Notes: generated by a model from the sequence alone, not told the origin. Positions 41,633 to 51,287 are shown, numbered from the stretch's first letter. The stretch: DNA of 64,000 nt from CAYOPZ01 sp964406005 (GCA_964406005.1 CAYOPZ010000004.1:62001-126000), one strand, 5' to 3'. Program-made: numbers and translations.

Positions 41633-42715
41633 TTAAAATCCGATCATTATCCCGGCCAGCCCGACGATCGTTCCGATAAGGAGATTCACACCTTTCATCC
41701 TGACAAAATCCCGCCGTGTTTCGGCGAGCAGGGGAAGGGCCCCGTGTCCGTCCTGTACGATTGAATTGGCAAGGAGAATGCTGAGAGGAATGTTACCCGA
41801 TGCATACAGACTGATGAACAATATATGAGGACCCGATTCGGGTATGATCCCCACAAGAACCGCCAGGATCAGGATGCTTAAAAGGTTTTGTCTTATCCAG
41901 TCCTCAAGATGAAGAAACTCCAGTCCTGTATGAATGACCAGGAAAGCACCGAAAGTCCACAGAAAAATGCGCATAAAATGCTTTTTAGTGACGTGCTCCC
42001 AGAGGTGTTGCTGCATAAAATGATCCGGTACGGTAAATGCAATAAACAGCTCTATTGCGGCAACGATCAGGAAAACCACGCGTTGCCAGTTCCATGATTC
42101 CGGGCCGATATCCCCGCTCAGAAGCAACAGCACAAAAACGATTCCGCCGGTCAGGAATACACCCCGCTCGAAAGTCATTCTTTTAAGCTGGGGCAGGATC
42201 AGGGAGGGGACGAAGCTCTTGCACTCAGGATCGTTCTCATGAAAATCCAGGTGGCCTGTGCGCCGGATCATTTTTCGTTTCCCGGCGGGCAGGGCCGTTA
42301 GGATGAATCCGCATATCACGGCAACAATAAAAAGCACGGCGGTAACCAGGAGGGCCTTTCCCGGCAGCATCCCGAAAAACACGAAAGCTTCGTCACCCAT
42401 GGTTGCGATCATGGCTGCAACGAGGGCAGAAAACTGGAACATCCGGTGTACATAGAGGGAAACCACCAGGTATGCACCCAGGCAACCGGGACTGATCCCC
42501 AGCAGAGCTGCAATGATCACCTGCAGCCAGGGGTTCCGGTCAAAATGCCTGTTCCATTTTCCCTTGTTCGTGACGGCCAGGTATTCGATCAGCAACATCA
42601 TGATCATCACAAAAACGGTAATGATCATGGCATGTTTGAATAAGTCCATCCCGAACTGAAACACATTTTCGAAATGGATTTCCTCGCCGATCAGGCCTGT
42701 ACCATGCTCGTGCAT
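41633..42715 (-). CDS. Putative ArsP_2-type heavy-metal (or manganese) exporter
   Basis: A 360-residue integral membrane protein with about ten hydrophobic segments and a histidine-containing N-terminus (MHEHGTGL). It has two related halves: LLGISPGCLGAYLVVSLY with MGDEAFVFFG in the first, and LVGIIPESGPHILFISLY with VQDGHGALPLL in the second. This duplicated pattern matches the family annotated as 10-TM heavy-metal exporter / putative manganese transporter. The transported ion is not established. yidD is three bases upstream. Confidence 0.8.
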   Translation of the reverse strand: MHEHGTGLIGEEIHFENVFQFGMDLFKHAMIITVFVMIMMLLIEYLAVTNKGKWNRHFDRNPWLQVIIAALLGISPGCLGAYLVVSLYVHRMFQFSALVAAMIATMGDEAFVFFGMLPGKALLVTAVLFIVAVICGFILTALPAGKRKMIRRTGHLDFHENDPECKSFVPSLILPQLKRMTFERGVFLTGGIVFVLLLLSGDIGPESWNWQRVVFLIVAAIELFIAFTVPDHFMQQHLWEHVTKKHFMRIFLWTFGAFLVIHTGLEFLHLEDWIRQNLLSILILAVLVGIIPESGPHILFISLYASGNIPLSILLANSIVQDGHGALPLLAETRRDFVRMKGVNLLIGTIVGLAGIMIGF

Positions 42716-42718
42716 TTT

Positions 42719-43018
42719 TTATTTTTCAGTGGTGATTCTTCTGAATCTGAAAACTTTATAAGGTTTCGGAGGAACGGGATCAAAACCGTGCGTGCCCCAG
42801 GGATGGCAACGAAGAATTCTGCCTGCGGCCAGCCATGTTCCTTTCAGCAATCCATGTGTTTTCAGCGCTTCGATGGCATATTGCGAACATGTCGGTATAT
42901 GCCTGCAGGAAGTGGGGAGCAGGGGGGAAATGGCAAATTGGTATATCCTGATCGGGACAATGGCCACCTCAATCAGTCCAATGCGTAGAATCCGGAATAA
43001 CTTTTTCATCTTTATCAT
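42719..43018 (-). CDS. yidD: Membrane protein insertion efficiency factor YidD
   Basis: About 99 residues with the YidD motif PTSCRHIPTCSQYAIEALKTHG and CHPWGTHGFDPVP. It assists YidC-dependent membrane protein insertion. The ATG at 43018 or the one at 43009 can be the start; a TTG further out is less likely. A TACTTTTG -7-like element at 43029-43022 would place the transcript start almost at the ATG, so a nearly leaderless mRNA is possible but uncertain. Confidence 0.92.
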   Translation of the reverse strand: MIKMKKLFRILRIGLIEVAIVPIRIYQFAISPLLPTSCRHIPTCSQYAIEALKTHGLLKGTWLAAGRILRCHPWGTHGFDPVPPKPYKVFRFRRITTEK

Positions 43019-43108
43019 CTGCAAAAGTATTAAACGGGTATGAAATCACGTAACTTATTTTAAATCTTTTTAAATAAAATTGCACTGAATCCGATAAGAA
43101 ATAAATAC

Positions 43109-43116
43109 TATATTTA
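43109..43116 (+). promoter_or_regulatory. Candidate -7 element of the phosphofructokinase gene
   Basis: TATATTTA, one base from the TAnnTTTG consensus, lies 42 bases before the ATG; no clear -33 is seen. Confidence 0.35.
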
Positions 43117-43157
43117 CGCTTCGATTTCAGGAGTAATTCATTCATGAGCCTAACGTT

Positions 43158-44366
43158 ATGCCAAATGTAAAAAGGAGTAAAGGAACCCTTGCCATCCTTA
43201 CCGGAGGAGGAGATGTCCCGGGATTGAATCCTGCCATTCGGGCCATCACAATCCGTGCATTGCGGGAGGGATACCAGGTTTTGGGTTTACGTCGCGGCTG
43301 GGCCGGGATCATGGAACTGCAACGCGACAAAAAAGCGGACAATTCCGACAAGTACTATGTTCTGACCGAGGAGATTGTCAACAGGGCGGGACGTACCGGG
43401 GGGACTTTCATTCATACATCCAGAACCCGTCCGAGTCACTGTCCCGGGAATCTTCTGCCGAAACATTTAAAGGACAAGTACACGGAAGAATTCAATGATC
43501 TGACTCCGGAGATTATCAAGAATCTGGAATTTCTGGGAGTGGATTACCTGATACCGATCGGGGGGGATGATACGCTGAGTTATGCAGTGCGCCTGTACAA
43601 GGAGGGTGTAAAGGTGATTGCGATCCCGAAAACCATGGATAATGACGTACCGGGTACGGATTATTGTATCGGCTTCAGTACATGCATCACGCGGACCATA
43701 CACCTGTGCAATACATTACGCACTTCGGCCGGTTCCCATGAACGGATACTGGTGCTCGAGGTATTCGGCAGGTATGCAGGGTTTACCGCCATGCTGCCCA
43801 CCATGGCCGGTGCGGCCAACCGTTGTGTCATCCCTGAATACAAGTTTGATGTCAATCTTCTTACGAAATTGCTGGTGGAAGACCGGAACCGGAATCCAAG
43901 CAAATACGCTATTGTCCTCGTGTCGGAAGGAGCCATTATGAAGGGAAGCGACGAAATGATATTCGCAAATATGGAAAAGGACATGTTCGGGCATGCCAAG
44001 CTCGGGGGGATAGGAGACATGGTATCAACACAGATCAAAGGTCTGTCTGCCAAGTACAATAAGGGAGCGCAGATCAATGTCATAAACCAGAGGCTTGGCT
44101 ACCTGGTGAGGGGAGGTGATCCGGATGCCATCGATTCAATCGTCCCGATGGCTTATGGAAACCTTGCGCTCGATATGATCCTCAAAGGAATACACGGAAG
44201 GCTGGTGGTGCTGCGGAACGGCCGTTATGACAATGCCCCGCTGGATGTAGTAACAAGCACAAAAAAGACTGTGGATATATCAAAGCACTATAATACGGAC
44301 AGATTAAGGCCGCATTACAAGAGCTTTGAATTCCAGCCGCTTTTTATAATGACCGGAAACTCCTGA
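43158..44366 (+). CDS. 6-phosphofructokinase, PPi-dependent type by motif
   Basis: A 402-residue enzyme of the PFK family. Motifs are LTGGGDVPGLNPAIR, PIGGDDTLSYA and PKTMDNDVPGTDYCIGF. In the family, ATP-dependent enzymes have GGDGS/T and PGTIDND, while pyrophosphate-dependent ones have GGDD and PK-ID/MDND. Both positions here (Asp and Lys) point to PPi use. Length is longer than the 320-residue ATP type. It would phosphorylate fructose-6-phosphate or run reversibly. It converges on the SPOR lipoprotein with a seven-base gap. The phosphoryl donor should be measured. Confidence 0.9.
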   Translation: MPNVKRSKGTLAILTGGGDVPGLNPAIRAITIRALREGYQVLGLRRGWAGIMELQRDKKADNSDKYYVLTEEIVNRAGRTGGTFIHTSRTRPSHCPGNLLPKHLKDKYTEEFNDLTPEIIKNLEFLGVDYLIPIGGDDTLSYAVRLYKEGVKVIAIPKTMDNDVPGTDYCIGFSTCITRTIHLCNTLRTSAGSHERILVLEVFGRYAGFTAMLPTMAGAANRCVIPEYKFDVNLLTKLLVEDRNRNPSKYAIVLVSEGAIMKGSDEMIFANMEKDMFGHAKLGGIGDMVSTQIKGLSAKYNKGAQINVINQRLGYLVRGGDPDAIDSIVPMAYGNLALDMILKGIHGRLVVLRNGRYDNAPLDVVTSTKKTVDISKHYNTDRLRPHYKSFEFQPLFIMTGNS

Positions 44367-44373
44367 TTATAGG

Positions 44374-44862
44374 CTATCTGTCCACGTATATCCAGGAACT
44401 CCCTGTAATGTCCGACCGGACCCTGGAAAGTCCGTCAAGGGCATCGCGGAGGTTGGAATGGGATTCGGCGGCTACCAGATTCCAGCGACCTGTCCGGACA
44501 ATCTCGCTCTGATACCCCATACCTGTGATCCTGGCGGAGTAATCCTCCGCATATGCAGGTGTAATGAAACTGCCGACGATAAGATAATAGGTCCCCGAAG
44601 CAGCCGTTGTATATTTTCCTCCCCCGGAAGACAGTTCATTTTCATAATACTGGATGATGGAATCTATCCGTGCTTGTGATTCCTGCCTGATGTCGTCAAG
44701 GGAGGCCTGATAATCCTGTTTCTGGGTTTCCAGTTGCTTTTCGAGGTGATAAACATACACCTCAAGTGTATCACTTCCCTTTTTCAGAATTTTCTCATTG
44801 ATGAATTTGCATCCTGAAAACGCGAACAGCATTGCGGGCAATAAGACAAGGATTTTTTTCAT
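44374..44862 (-). CDS. SPOR-domain lipoprotein
   Basis: A 162-residue protein. MKKILVLLPAMLFAFSGC is a lipoprotein signal with the cysteine at residue 18; residues about 35-75 are a charged coiled segment, and residues about 90-162 form a SPOR domain (YYLIVGSFITPAYAEDYSAR and VAAESHSNLRDALDGL) that binds denuded glycan at division sites in other bacteria. It may therefore sit in the envelope at septa; this is inferred from family. Confidence 0.88.
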   Translation of the reverse strand: MKKILVLLPAMLFAFSGCKFINEKILKKGSDTLEVYVYHLEKQLETQKQDYQASLDDIRQESQARIDSIIQYYENELSSGGGKYTTAASGTYYLIVGSFITPAYAEDYSARITGMGYQSEIVRTGRWNLVAAESHSNLRDALDGLSRVRSDITGSSWIYVDR

Positions 44863-45005
44863 AAAAAGACGTTTTAGTGTATCCCGGTTACGTAATTGCT
44901 ATTCCAAAAATATGAATTTCATTTATAAAACCCTAATATTCACTGAACTAATAGCCTTGTATTCAAGATCGGGCAGGAAAGCGCTGCCGATAAATCAAAA
45001 TGGAT

Positions 45006-45013
45006 TACATTTG
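45006..45013 (+). promoter_or_regulatory. Candidate -7 element of the dihydroorotate dehydrogenase-like gene
   Basis: TACATTTG matches the TAnnTTTG pattern and predicts a transcript start about 17 bases before the ATG at 45037. Confidence 0.5.
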
Positions 45014-45036
45014 TTTTGCACCAAATCCTTATTCAT

Positions 45037-46032
45037 ATGTCAAACCTGGCCGTAAACTATATGGGACTGGATCTTAAGAATCCCTTGATCGTGGGAAGTT
45101 CCGGCCTTACTGAAAAAGTTGAATCCATCCGGAATCTTGAACAGAACGGTGCTGCCGCAGTCGTATTGAAATCCCTTTTTGAAGAGGAGATCGTACTGGA
45201 AAAGCAAGCCGTACAGGGGAGGATGCAGGCAGGGAGTTCCCTTTATCCTGAAACCCTGGATTTTTACAAATATGAAGATACACCAGGTGAGAGTACTGCA
45301 GATTACCTAAACCTGATCAGGGACCTGAAAAAGCAGATTTCCATCCCGGTCATAGGCAGCATCAATTGCATGTCGGCACAACAGTGGACCTGGTTCCCGG
45401 GGGAAATTGAGAATGCCGGTGCGGACGGACTGGAGCTGAACCTGTTCATTTTGCCATCCGATCCTGATAAATCCTCCCGGGACAATGAAAAGGTTTACTT
45501 TGATATTATCAGCGAGGTGGCAGACAAGGTAAACATCCCGGTATCACTGAAGATCAGCTATTATTTTTCAAACCTGGCAGGAATGATAAGCCGTCTTGCG
45601 GATACCCGTATCAGGGGACTGACCCTGTTCAACCGCTTTTACAGTCCGGATTTTGACATTGATGAGTTCAGGATCACATCGGGAAGCGTACTCAGTTCCC
45701 CGGGAGATTTATCGCTTTCCCTTCGCTGGGTGGCCATGATGTCGCAACGTGTGAAATGCGATCTGGCTGCTTCGACGGGCGTGCATGATGGCCGGGCCCT
45801 GATAAAACAACTGCTTGCCGGAGCTACTGCCGTCCAGATAGTATCCGCAATATACAAGTACGGAGGTGAACGCATAGGTGAAATGCTCGCCCTGCTTGAA
45901 TCCTGGATGGAAAAACACGGTTTTGACAGCATAGCACGGTTCCGGGGGAAAATGAGCCAGGCAGCAAGCAGCAACCCGGCAGCGTACGAACGTGTACAGT
46001 TCATGAAATACTTCAAAGGATTCGAAGGATAG
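45037..46032 (+). CDS. Dihydroorotate dehydrogenase-like protein
   Basis: About 331 residues, a TIM-barrel FMN-type fold related to dihydroorotate dehydrogenase. MGLDLKNPLIVGSSGLTEKV starts the barrel, followed by GAAAVVLKSLFEEEI, IPVIGSINCMS, VNIPVSLKISYYF, and a phosphate-binding end (CDLAASTGVHDGRALIKQLLAGATAVQIVSAIY). In such proteins, annotated as dihydroorotate dehydrogenase-like, the classic catalytic Cys/Ser loop is altered, so the substrate is uncertain. The DUF434 gene follows after nine bases, which suggests one transcript. Confidence 0.87.
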   Translation: MSNLAVNYMGLDLKNPLIVGSSGLTEKVESIRNLEQNGAAAVVLKSLFEEEIVLEKQAVQGRMQAGSSLYPETLDFYKYEDTPGESTADYLNLIRDLKKQISIPVIGSINCMSAQQWTWFPGEIENAGADGLELNLFILPSDPDKSSRDNEKVYFDIISEVADKVNIPVSLKISYYFSNLAGMISRLADTRIRGLTLFNRFYSPDFDIDEFRITSGSVLSSPGDLSLSLRWVAMMSQRVKCDLAASTGVHDGRALIKQLLAGATAVQIVSAIYKYGGERIGEMLALLESWMEKHGFDSIARFRGKMSQAASSNPAAYERVQFMKYFKGFEG

Positions 46033-46041
46033 CATCATGTA

Positions 46042-46719
46042 ATGCGAAATGATATCATCACGGACGATTTTGTTGAATCTCTGCATGATTACGCCTACCT
46101 GCTGAACCAGAAATATCCCCGGAAGGCCGTTCTGAAAATTGTCGGGGACAGGTACCTGCTGAATAATTTTCAGCGGATTCTGCTGAGCCGGGGTGTTTTC
46201 CCCCGGGACGCCATTCATTCAAGGCAGAAAAAAACCACACGGGATATAAGCGGCACCGAGATCCACATTGATGCCTATAATATACTTTTTACCATATCGA
46301 ATTATCTTCTGGGGCGTATCGTTTTTATAAGCAACGACCTTTTTGTAAGGGATGCAGGGGAGGTCTACGGGAAACTCCACAAAGACCCGGTATTCAGCCG
46401 TTCCATAGAATTATTGTTGAAATATCTCAGCAAAACAAAGCCGGTGCATATTGAATTTCATCTTGACAAGCCTGTATCCTACAGTGCAGAACTGGCCCGA
46501 TCCCTCAGGGGAGACCTTTCTTCATGCGGCCTGAAAGGAGATGCACTGCTCGAGAAAAACCCGGATACCGTGCTGATGCGGCTGACAAGGGGTGTCATTG
46601 CCACATCGGATTCCGATGTGCTGGACCGGTCGGATATGCCGGTCACAGACCTGGCCCACCTGGTACTGAAAGACAATTTCACACTGAATCTTCCCGATCT
46701 GAGCGAATTACAATCATAA
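46042..46719 (+). CDS. DUF434/DUF5616 domain protein
   Basis: A 225-residue protein of unknown role. The first 60 residues fit DUF434 (DYAYLLNQKYPRKAVLKIVGDRYLL), the rest fit the DUF5616-type half (EIHIDAYNILFTISNYLLG, FISNDLFVRDAGEVYG, HLDKPVSYSAELA, IATSDSDVLDR), with acidic residues placed as in Toprim- or PIN-like nucleases. A nucleic-acid or nucleotide role is a guess. It is nine bases downstream of the dihydroorotate-dehydrogenase-like gene. Confidence 0.82.
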   Translation: MRNDIITDDFVESLHDYAYLLNQKYPRKAVLKIVGDRYLLNNFQRILLSRGVFPRDAIHSRQKKTTRDISGTEIHIDAYNILFTISNYLLGRIVFISNDLFVRDAGEVYGKLHKDPVFSRSIELLLKYLSKTKPVHIEFHLDKPVSYSAELARSLRGDLSSCGLKGDALLEKNPDTVLMRLTRGVIATSDSDVLDRSDMPVTDLAHLVLKDNFTLNLPDLSELQS

Positions 46720-46743
46720 ACGGATGTTGAGTTAAATTGATCC

Positions 46744-47322
46744 TTACACCAGGTCCTTTGCATCGGCAGGCATCCAGTGTGAATCCATACCTTCCCATTT
46801 GATCGTGCATCCTATGGGATTGGTCAGGGGAACGCTGACCTGCTGTCCCTGTGTCAGCTCAGTAAGGGTCCTTTCCAGGTCGTTCACGGTGATCCCCGAA
46901 GCGTTTCTCGGACTGTCCGTACCGCGTCCGGTATACACCAGTTTCCGCGCATCATCGAATACGAAAAAATGGGGCGTTCTCAGTGCACCGTATGCCGTGG
47001 CAACCTCCTGGCTCCGGTCGTACAGGTACAGCCATGGGAAATGATACTGTTGCATCCGCTTTACCATGTTCTCGAAACTGTCGGCAGGGTATGTCCTGGG
47101 ACTGTTGGAATTGATCCCCACGAACCTGACACCCTTGTCTGCAAATGTTTCGGCTGTCCTGCGCGTGACCTCGTCCGATCCGATTACATAGGGGCAGTGA
47201 TTGCAGGTGAAGAATATCACGAGAATTTCTTCCTTGAAATCCTCCAGCCTGTATGTTTTGCCGTCCGTGGCGGGCAATTCGAAGGAAGGAGCCTTTTCTC
47301 CGGTTTTTAAGGTATATGACAT
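46744..47322 (-). CDS. Thioredoxin-family redoxin (AhpC/TSA type)
   Basis: A 192-residue cytoplasmic protein. The active site reads FFTCNHCPYV (CxxC in the place of peroxiredoxin/ResA-type sites), with APSFELPATDGKTYRLEDF before it and YGALRTPHFFVFD (cis-Pro region) after it. It lacks a signal peptide. It is likely a disulfide oxidoreductase or peroxide-reducing enzyme. I start at MSYTLKTGE; nine additional residues upstream are possible. It converges on the DUF434 gene with a 24-base gap. Confidence 0.88.
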   Translation of the reverse strand: MSYTLKTGEKAPSFELPATDGKTYRLEDFKEEILVIFFTCNHCPYVIGSDEVTRRTAETFADKGVRFVGINSNSPRTYPADSFENMVKRMQQYHFPWLYLYDRSQEVATAYGALRTPHFFVFDDARKLVYTGRGTDSPRNASGITVNDLERTLTELTQGQQVSVPLTNPIGCTIKWEGMDSHWMPADAKDLV

Positions 47323-47464
47323 GATCTTATGTTTTTTGTTGAAAGGCAAAGTTATTTAAATTAATTCCAGATAGACAAAAAGTTTTGTAATTTCATTGAA
47401 AAATCCTCCAGGGGATTTACGGATCCGTAGAGGGCCGGTCCTCTTAATCGAAAATCTGATTAGT

Positions 47465-48415
47465 ATGTCGGCGGATATTCCCGAATACAGGGATGTGGTT
47501 GCAGCACATGAACGCATCCGGAAGTTTGTACACAGGACACCTGTCCTGTCTTCAGCAGGCATCAATTCGATATTGGGCGCTTCTTTTTTCTTCAAGTGTG
47601 AGAATTTCCAGAAAGCAGGCGCCTTTAAGATAAGGGGCGCCGGCAACGCGATCTTTTCATTGTCGGACCGGGAAGCAGGAAAGGGAGTGGGGACGCATTC
47701 TTCGGGCAACCATGCCGCCGCGGTATGCCTTGCAGCAAAAATGCGGGGTATTCAGGCACATATTGTCATACCCCGGAGTGCACCTGAAATAAAAAAGACC
47801 GCCGTCAGGGCTTATGGGGGGCAGGTTACTTATTGCGAACCTTCACTTGAATCGAGGGAAAGCACGATGCAGGAGGTGCTGGCTGCAACGGGGGCATATT
47901 TCATTCCTTCATACAATCATTTCCACATTATTGCCGGCCAGGGTACGGCTGCCAGGGAACTGATAGAGGAGACGGGGGAGCTTGATTTCATTTTAGCGCC
48001 TGTGGGCGGGGGCGGGCTTATCAGCGGCACTTCCATAAGTGCCAGGGCGCTTCTTCCCGGAGCAAAAGTGATCGCAGCCGAGCCCAAAGGCGCCGACGAT
48101 GCCTTCCGGTCTTTCAGGTCCGGCAGAATTGTTCCCTCAGTAAATCCCGGTACCATTGCAGACGGACTTCTTACATCCCTGGGGGATCTTACATTCAGGG
48201 TGATCCTCGATAATGTCGACGACATTGTGACCGTCTCCGAGGAGGGGATCATTGAAGCCATGAGAATGATCTGGGAACGAATGAAGATCATCGTGGAACC
48301 CAGCAGTGCAGTCCCCCTGGCTGCAATCCTCGAGAAGCAGGTGAACGTTTCAGGAAAAAAGGTCGGGATCATACTTTCCGGAGGGAATGTGGATCTTTCC
48401 GGGCTCCCTTTTTAA
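47465..48415 (+). CDS. PLP-dependent threonine/serine dehydratase or serine racemase
   Basis: A 316-residue fold-type II PLP enzyme. The PLP lysine is in NFQKAGAFKIRGA, the phosphate loop is VGGGGLISG, and SSGNHAAAVCLAA is the substrate loop; the C-terminus has IVEPSSAVPLAA. There is no ACT regulatory domain, so it is of the catabolic dehydratase or serine racemase type. Substrate choice between Thr, Ser and hydroxyaspartate is not decided by sequence. It converges on the EEP gene with a five-base gap. Confidence 0.9.
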   Translation: MSADIPEYRDVVAAHERIRKFVHRTPVLSSAGINSILGASFFFKCENFQKAGAFKIRGAGNAIFSLSDREAGKGVGTHSSGNHAAAVCLAAKMRGIQAHIVIPRSAPEIKKTAVRAYGGQVTYCEPSLESRESTMQEVLAATGAYFIPSYNHFHIIAGQGTAARELIEETGELDFILAPVGGGGLISGTSISARALLPGAKVIAAEPKGADDAFRSFRSGRIVPSVNPGTIADGLLTSLGDLTFRVILDNVDDIVTVSEEGIIEAMRMIWERMKIIVEPSSAVPLAAILEKQVNVSGKKVGIILSGGNVDLSGLPF

Positions 48416-48420
48416 GCAGG

Positions 48421-49542
48421 TCAATCTATACGCAGGTAGGAGACGATCGGGAAATGGTCTGAAAGCCAAACTTTTTTCCGGGTGAAGAAAAGCGGCTCAA
48501 GGCCTTTCCCGTGCAGTATGTAATCTATGCGGAAAGATGGGAACTTCCCGTTATATGTCCGTCCGGTACCCCAGCCGGTTTGTGTGAATGCATCCTCCAT
48601 TTCTTCGGACAACCGGTAGTATGTATAGGATACGGGCGTGTCGTTGAAATCGCCGCAGACGACAAGCCGGTAAGGACATTCCGCTTTATGTGCAGCAATG
48701 GTTTCTGCCTGCCGGGCACGCTTGACAAAAGCATCACGGAGCCTGTATGAGATGTCCCTGATCTCTTCCATCTGTCCGTTGTCGTATCTCAGTCTCAGAC
48801 TGTTCAGGAAAAGATAATTTTCCCTTCTGAAATAGATGGATTGAAGGTGGTTGTTGTAAATCCTCAATGTGTCCTTTCCGATCCGGATGTCCGTATAGAT
48901 GCTTATATTGATTGTGTTTTCAAAACGGATGCTGCCGGAGTTCACGATGGGGTAAGCGCTGAAGGTGGCAATTCCATATCCGCCCTGTCCGTTCCCCGCG
49001 GTAAATTCAAGATGCCTGTAGGGGGTTTTGTCCAGGCTCTGAAAAATATTTTCCAGCCCGTGCGGATCCCTGTCGCTCACATAGAATTCCTGTATGCAGA
49101 CGATATCCGGGTCTTCCTCCTGCATGAGCTGAAGTATTTCATCCTGTGCGGCGGGATTGTCGGCCCAGCCATAGCGGTCGAAAGCCCTAACATTGAAAGA
49201 CATCAGTTTGATCTGCCGGCTTTCTTCACGCTGCAGCCGGCTGAGATGCTCAAAATGTTGCTTTTTGACCAGAGCCCCGGGATGCAGGCTGATATAAGCG
49301 GTCAGGGTATGCCAGCCCAGTAGAACGGACAGCAGGGAAATGACAAATTCCTTTCTTTTCCGCAGCAGCCAGAATGCCAAAAAGAGAAAATTGGCGACGA
49401 GGATATAGGGATATGTCAGACCCAGGAAAGCCGGCAACCAGAAATTCCCCGGATTGATATACCTGGATAGATACGACAGCATCAGAAATACAGCAAATGC
49501 TATGTTGGTACCCAGTATTATCTTTCGCAGGAAACGTCTCAA
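48421..49542 (-). CDS. Membrane-anchored endonuclease/exonuclease/phosphatase family protein
   Basis: A 373-residue protein with two or three N-terminal membrane segments (residues about 12-30, 40-62 and 68-88) and then an EEP domain with SFNVRAFDRYGW, DPDIVCIQEFYVSD, CGDFNDTPVSYTYY and WLSDHFPIVSY. These give the metal-binding Asn/Glu and the catalytic Asp and His. It could act on nucleic acids or on phospholipids outside the cytoplasm. It is the last gene of the conserved mutL - rhomboid - rhomboid - EEP order, 14 bases after the second rhomboid. Confidence 0.9.
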   Translation of the reverse strand: MRRFLRKIILGTNIAFAVFLMLSYLSRYINPGNFWLPAFLGLTYPYILVANFLFLAFWLLRKRKEFVISLLSVLLGWHTLTAYISLHPGALVKKQHFEHLSRLQREESRQIKLMSFNVRAFDRYGWADNPAAQDEILQLMQEEDPDIVCIQEFYVSDRDPHGLENIFQSLDKTPYRHLEFTAGNGQGGYGIATFSAYPIVNSGSIRFENTINISIYTDIRIGKDTLRIYNNHLQSIYFRRENYLFLNSLRLRYDNGQMEEIRDISYRLRDAFVKRARQAETIAAHKAECPYRLVVCGDFNDTPVSYTYYRLSEEMEDAFTQTGWGTGRTYNGKFPSFRIDYILHGKGLEPLFFTRKKVWLSDHFPIVSYLRID

Positions 49543-49556
49543 AATCCGGTCGCTTA

Positions 49557-50435
49557 TTATTTACTCTGCCTGAAGAGAACCTCTTTTTCCTGATCGGAGA
49601 GGCTGCTGTAGCCTGATTTGGCTACCTTATCCAGGATGCGGTCGATTTCCTTCTGTTCATCCGCCTTACGTTTGTTATAATCCATGTCTGTTTCAAATTT
49701 CTTATGCGTCACACGGATCCTGGGCCGTGGTTTGAAGATGGAAAAGAAATTTTCAAGCAGGCGGTTCAATCCTTTTGTCATATCCTTTCCGCTGCGGTAC
49801 CTGAGAATATACAGATAACCGAACAAAGCCCCTCCGATATGGGCTATCTTTCCACCGGTATTGATGGAAAAATCAAAAACGGATGTTACCAGGAACCCTA
49901 CAAGGGCGATGTATATGATTTTTACCCTTCCGATGAAAAGAAGGTGCATGGAGTAATTGGGTACATAAACCGAAATGGCTACCACAATGGCCATGACCGC
50001 TGCCGAAGCACCCAGTGCATATGCCAGGGACACCTGGGTCGACAGTACCGGGAAGAGGTTGAAAGCAGCGATATACAGCAAACCGCCTGAAAGTCCCCCG
50101 AGCAGATAAACTCCCACCAGCTTTTTCCCGTCGAGGTATTCCATGAATACCCTTCCGAACCAGTAGAGCCATAAGAGATTGAACAGTATGTGCATAAAAC
50201 TTTTATGGAGGAACATGTATGTGATCAATGTCCATGGCCTGGTTTTCAGTATGGCCGGATCGGCGGGCAGGCTGAACAGGAGCAGGAAATTCGAGTAGTC
50301 CCCGTGGCGGTTGGCAATGAAGTAGCCGATCTCCACAAGATTTACAAACACAAAAACAGCCAGATTGATATAGATCAGCTTTACCAGGCTGGAGCCTGAT
50401 TTGAAGGAGGATTTTATTTCGTCTGTAATGGCCAT
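49557..50435 (-). CDS. Rhomboid-family intramembrane serine protease (second copy)
   Basis: A 292-residue protein with six membrane segments. The catalytic serine is in YALGASAAVMAIV and the histidine in GKIAHIGGALFGYLY, so the dyad is complete; a HILFNLLWLYWFG loop is also present. The C-terminal 70 residues form a cytoplasmic tail with RVTHKKFETDMDYNKRK and a small helical domain seen in Bacteroidota rhomboids. It likely cleaves membrane proteins within or near the bilayer. It lies 12 bases downstream of the first rhomboid gene. Confidence 0.93.
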   Translation of the reverse strand: MAITDEIKSSFKSGSSLVKLIYINLAVFVFVNLVEIGYFIANRHGDYSNFLLLFSLPADPAILKTRPWTLITYMFLHKSFMHILFNLLWLYWFGRVFMEYLDGKKLVGVYLLGGLSGGLLYIAAFNLFPVLSTQVSLAYALGASAAVMAIVVAISVYVPNYSMHLLFIGRVKIIYIALVGFLVTSVFDFSINTGGKIAHIGGALFGYLYILRYRSGKDMTKGLNRLLENFFSIFKPRPRIRVTHKKFETDMDYNKRKADEQKEIDRILDKVAKSGYSSLSDQEKEVLFRQSK

Positions 50436-50447
50436 GGATTTTTCCTG

Positions 50448-51287
50448 CTAATAGAAGTCTTTCCGGTTTACATTCCAGTATTTGATCAGTATGAACCCGA
50501 ACAGCATTCCTCCGAGATGTGCAAAATGCGCAACGTTGCTTCCCGGCATTGAAAGTCCGTAGATCAGTTCCAGGACACCCATGCCGATTACCATGTATTT
50601 GGCCTTGATGGGGAAAAAGGGAAAGAAGATAAGTACCAGCGGCATGTTCGGGAAGAGCATGCCGAAAGCGAGCAATACCCCGTAAACTGCCCCTGATGCC
50701 CCTATTGTGGGAATATTCAGTTGATTCTGCAGCAGTATATCCGAAATCCCGATGGCCTGTTCCTGCAGATGCATATTGCCCGGGTTTATAGACCACGATT
50801 CGGCCATCGCGAGCACCTGCCTGTATCCCTCCGGATTTAACAAATGCTTGTAATCCCTTATAAGGACCAGGAACAGGTCCGGAGAAGGCGTATTCTTGAA
50901 TGCCGTGATGTCATTGTAAATGGATGAATACTCGATGTGAAGAACAAGAAGGTGTAATGCCGCGGCCCCCAGTCCCGTAAAAAAGTAATAGAACAGAAAG
51001 CGTTTTCCGCCCCATACCTGTTCGAGGACACGGCCGAACATCCAGAGCATGAACATGTTCATAAAAATGTGCATCAGGCTTCCGTGCATGAACATATGCG
51101 TGACGATCTGGTAGGGCTGGAAATGTTCGGATTTGAAATAATACAATCCGAGTACCTTTCCCAGATCCACATTCATGGTTGTCCCGACCAGAATGCTGAC
51201 CAGGTAAACAAGTATATTGATGATCAGCAGGTTCTTCAGAACCGCCGGTGTATTTCCGAAAATCCTTATCCTTCCTCCTCCGTTCAT
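50448..51287 (-). CDS. Rhomboid-family intramembrane serine protease (first copy)
   Basis: A 279-residue six-span protein. The serine is in TIGASGAVYGVLL, the histidine in NVAHFAHLGGMLFGF, and HIFMNMFMLWMFG is the L1 loop. About 70 residues, poorly hydrophobic (SSIYNDITAF to SDILLQNQLN), lie between membrane segments and form an extra periplasmic loop. It starts the rhomboid pair. The next upstream sequence is the repeat at 51301. Confidence 0.93.
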   Translation of the reverse strand: MNGGGRIRIFGNTPAVLKNLLIINILVYLVSILVGTTMNVDLGKVLGLYYFKSEHFQPYQIVTHMFMHGSLMHIFMNMFMLWMFGRVLEQVWGGKRFLFYYFFTGLGAAALHLLVLHIEYSSIYNDITAFKNTPSPDLFLVLIRDYKHLLNPEGYRQVLAMAESWSINPGNMHLQEQAIGISDILLQNQLNIPTIGASGAVYGVLLAFGMLFPNMPLVLIFFPFFPIKAKYMVIGMGVLELIYGLSMPGSNVAHFAHLGGMLFGFILIKYWNVNRKDFY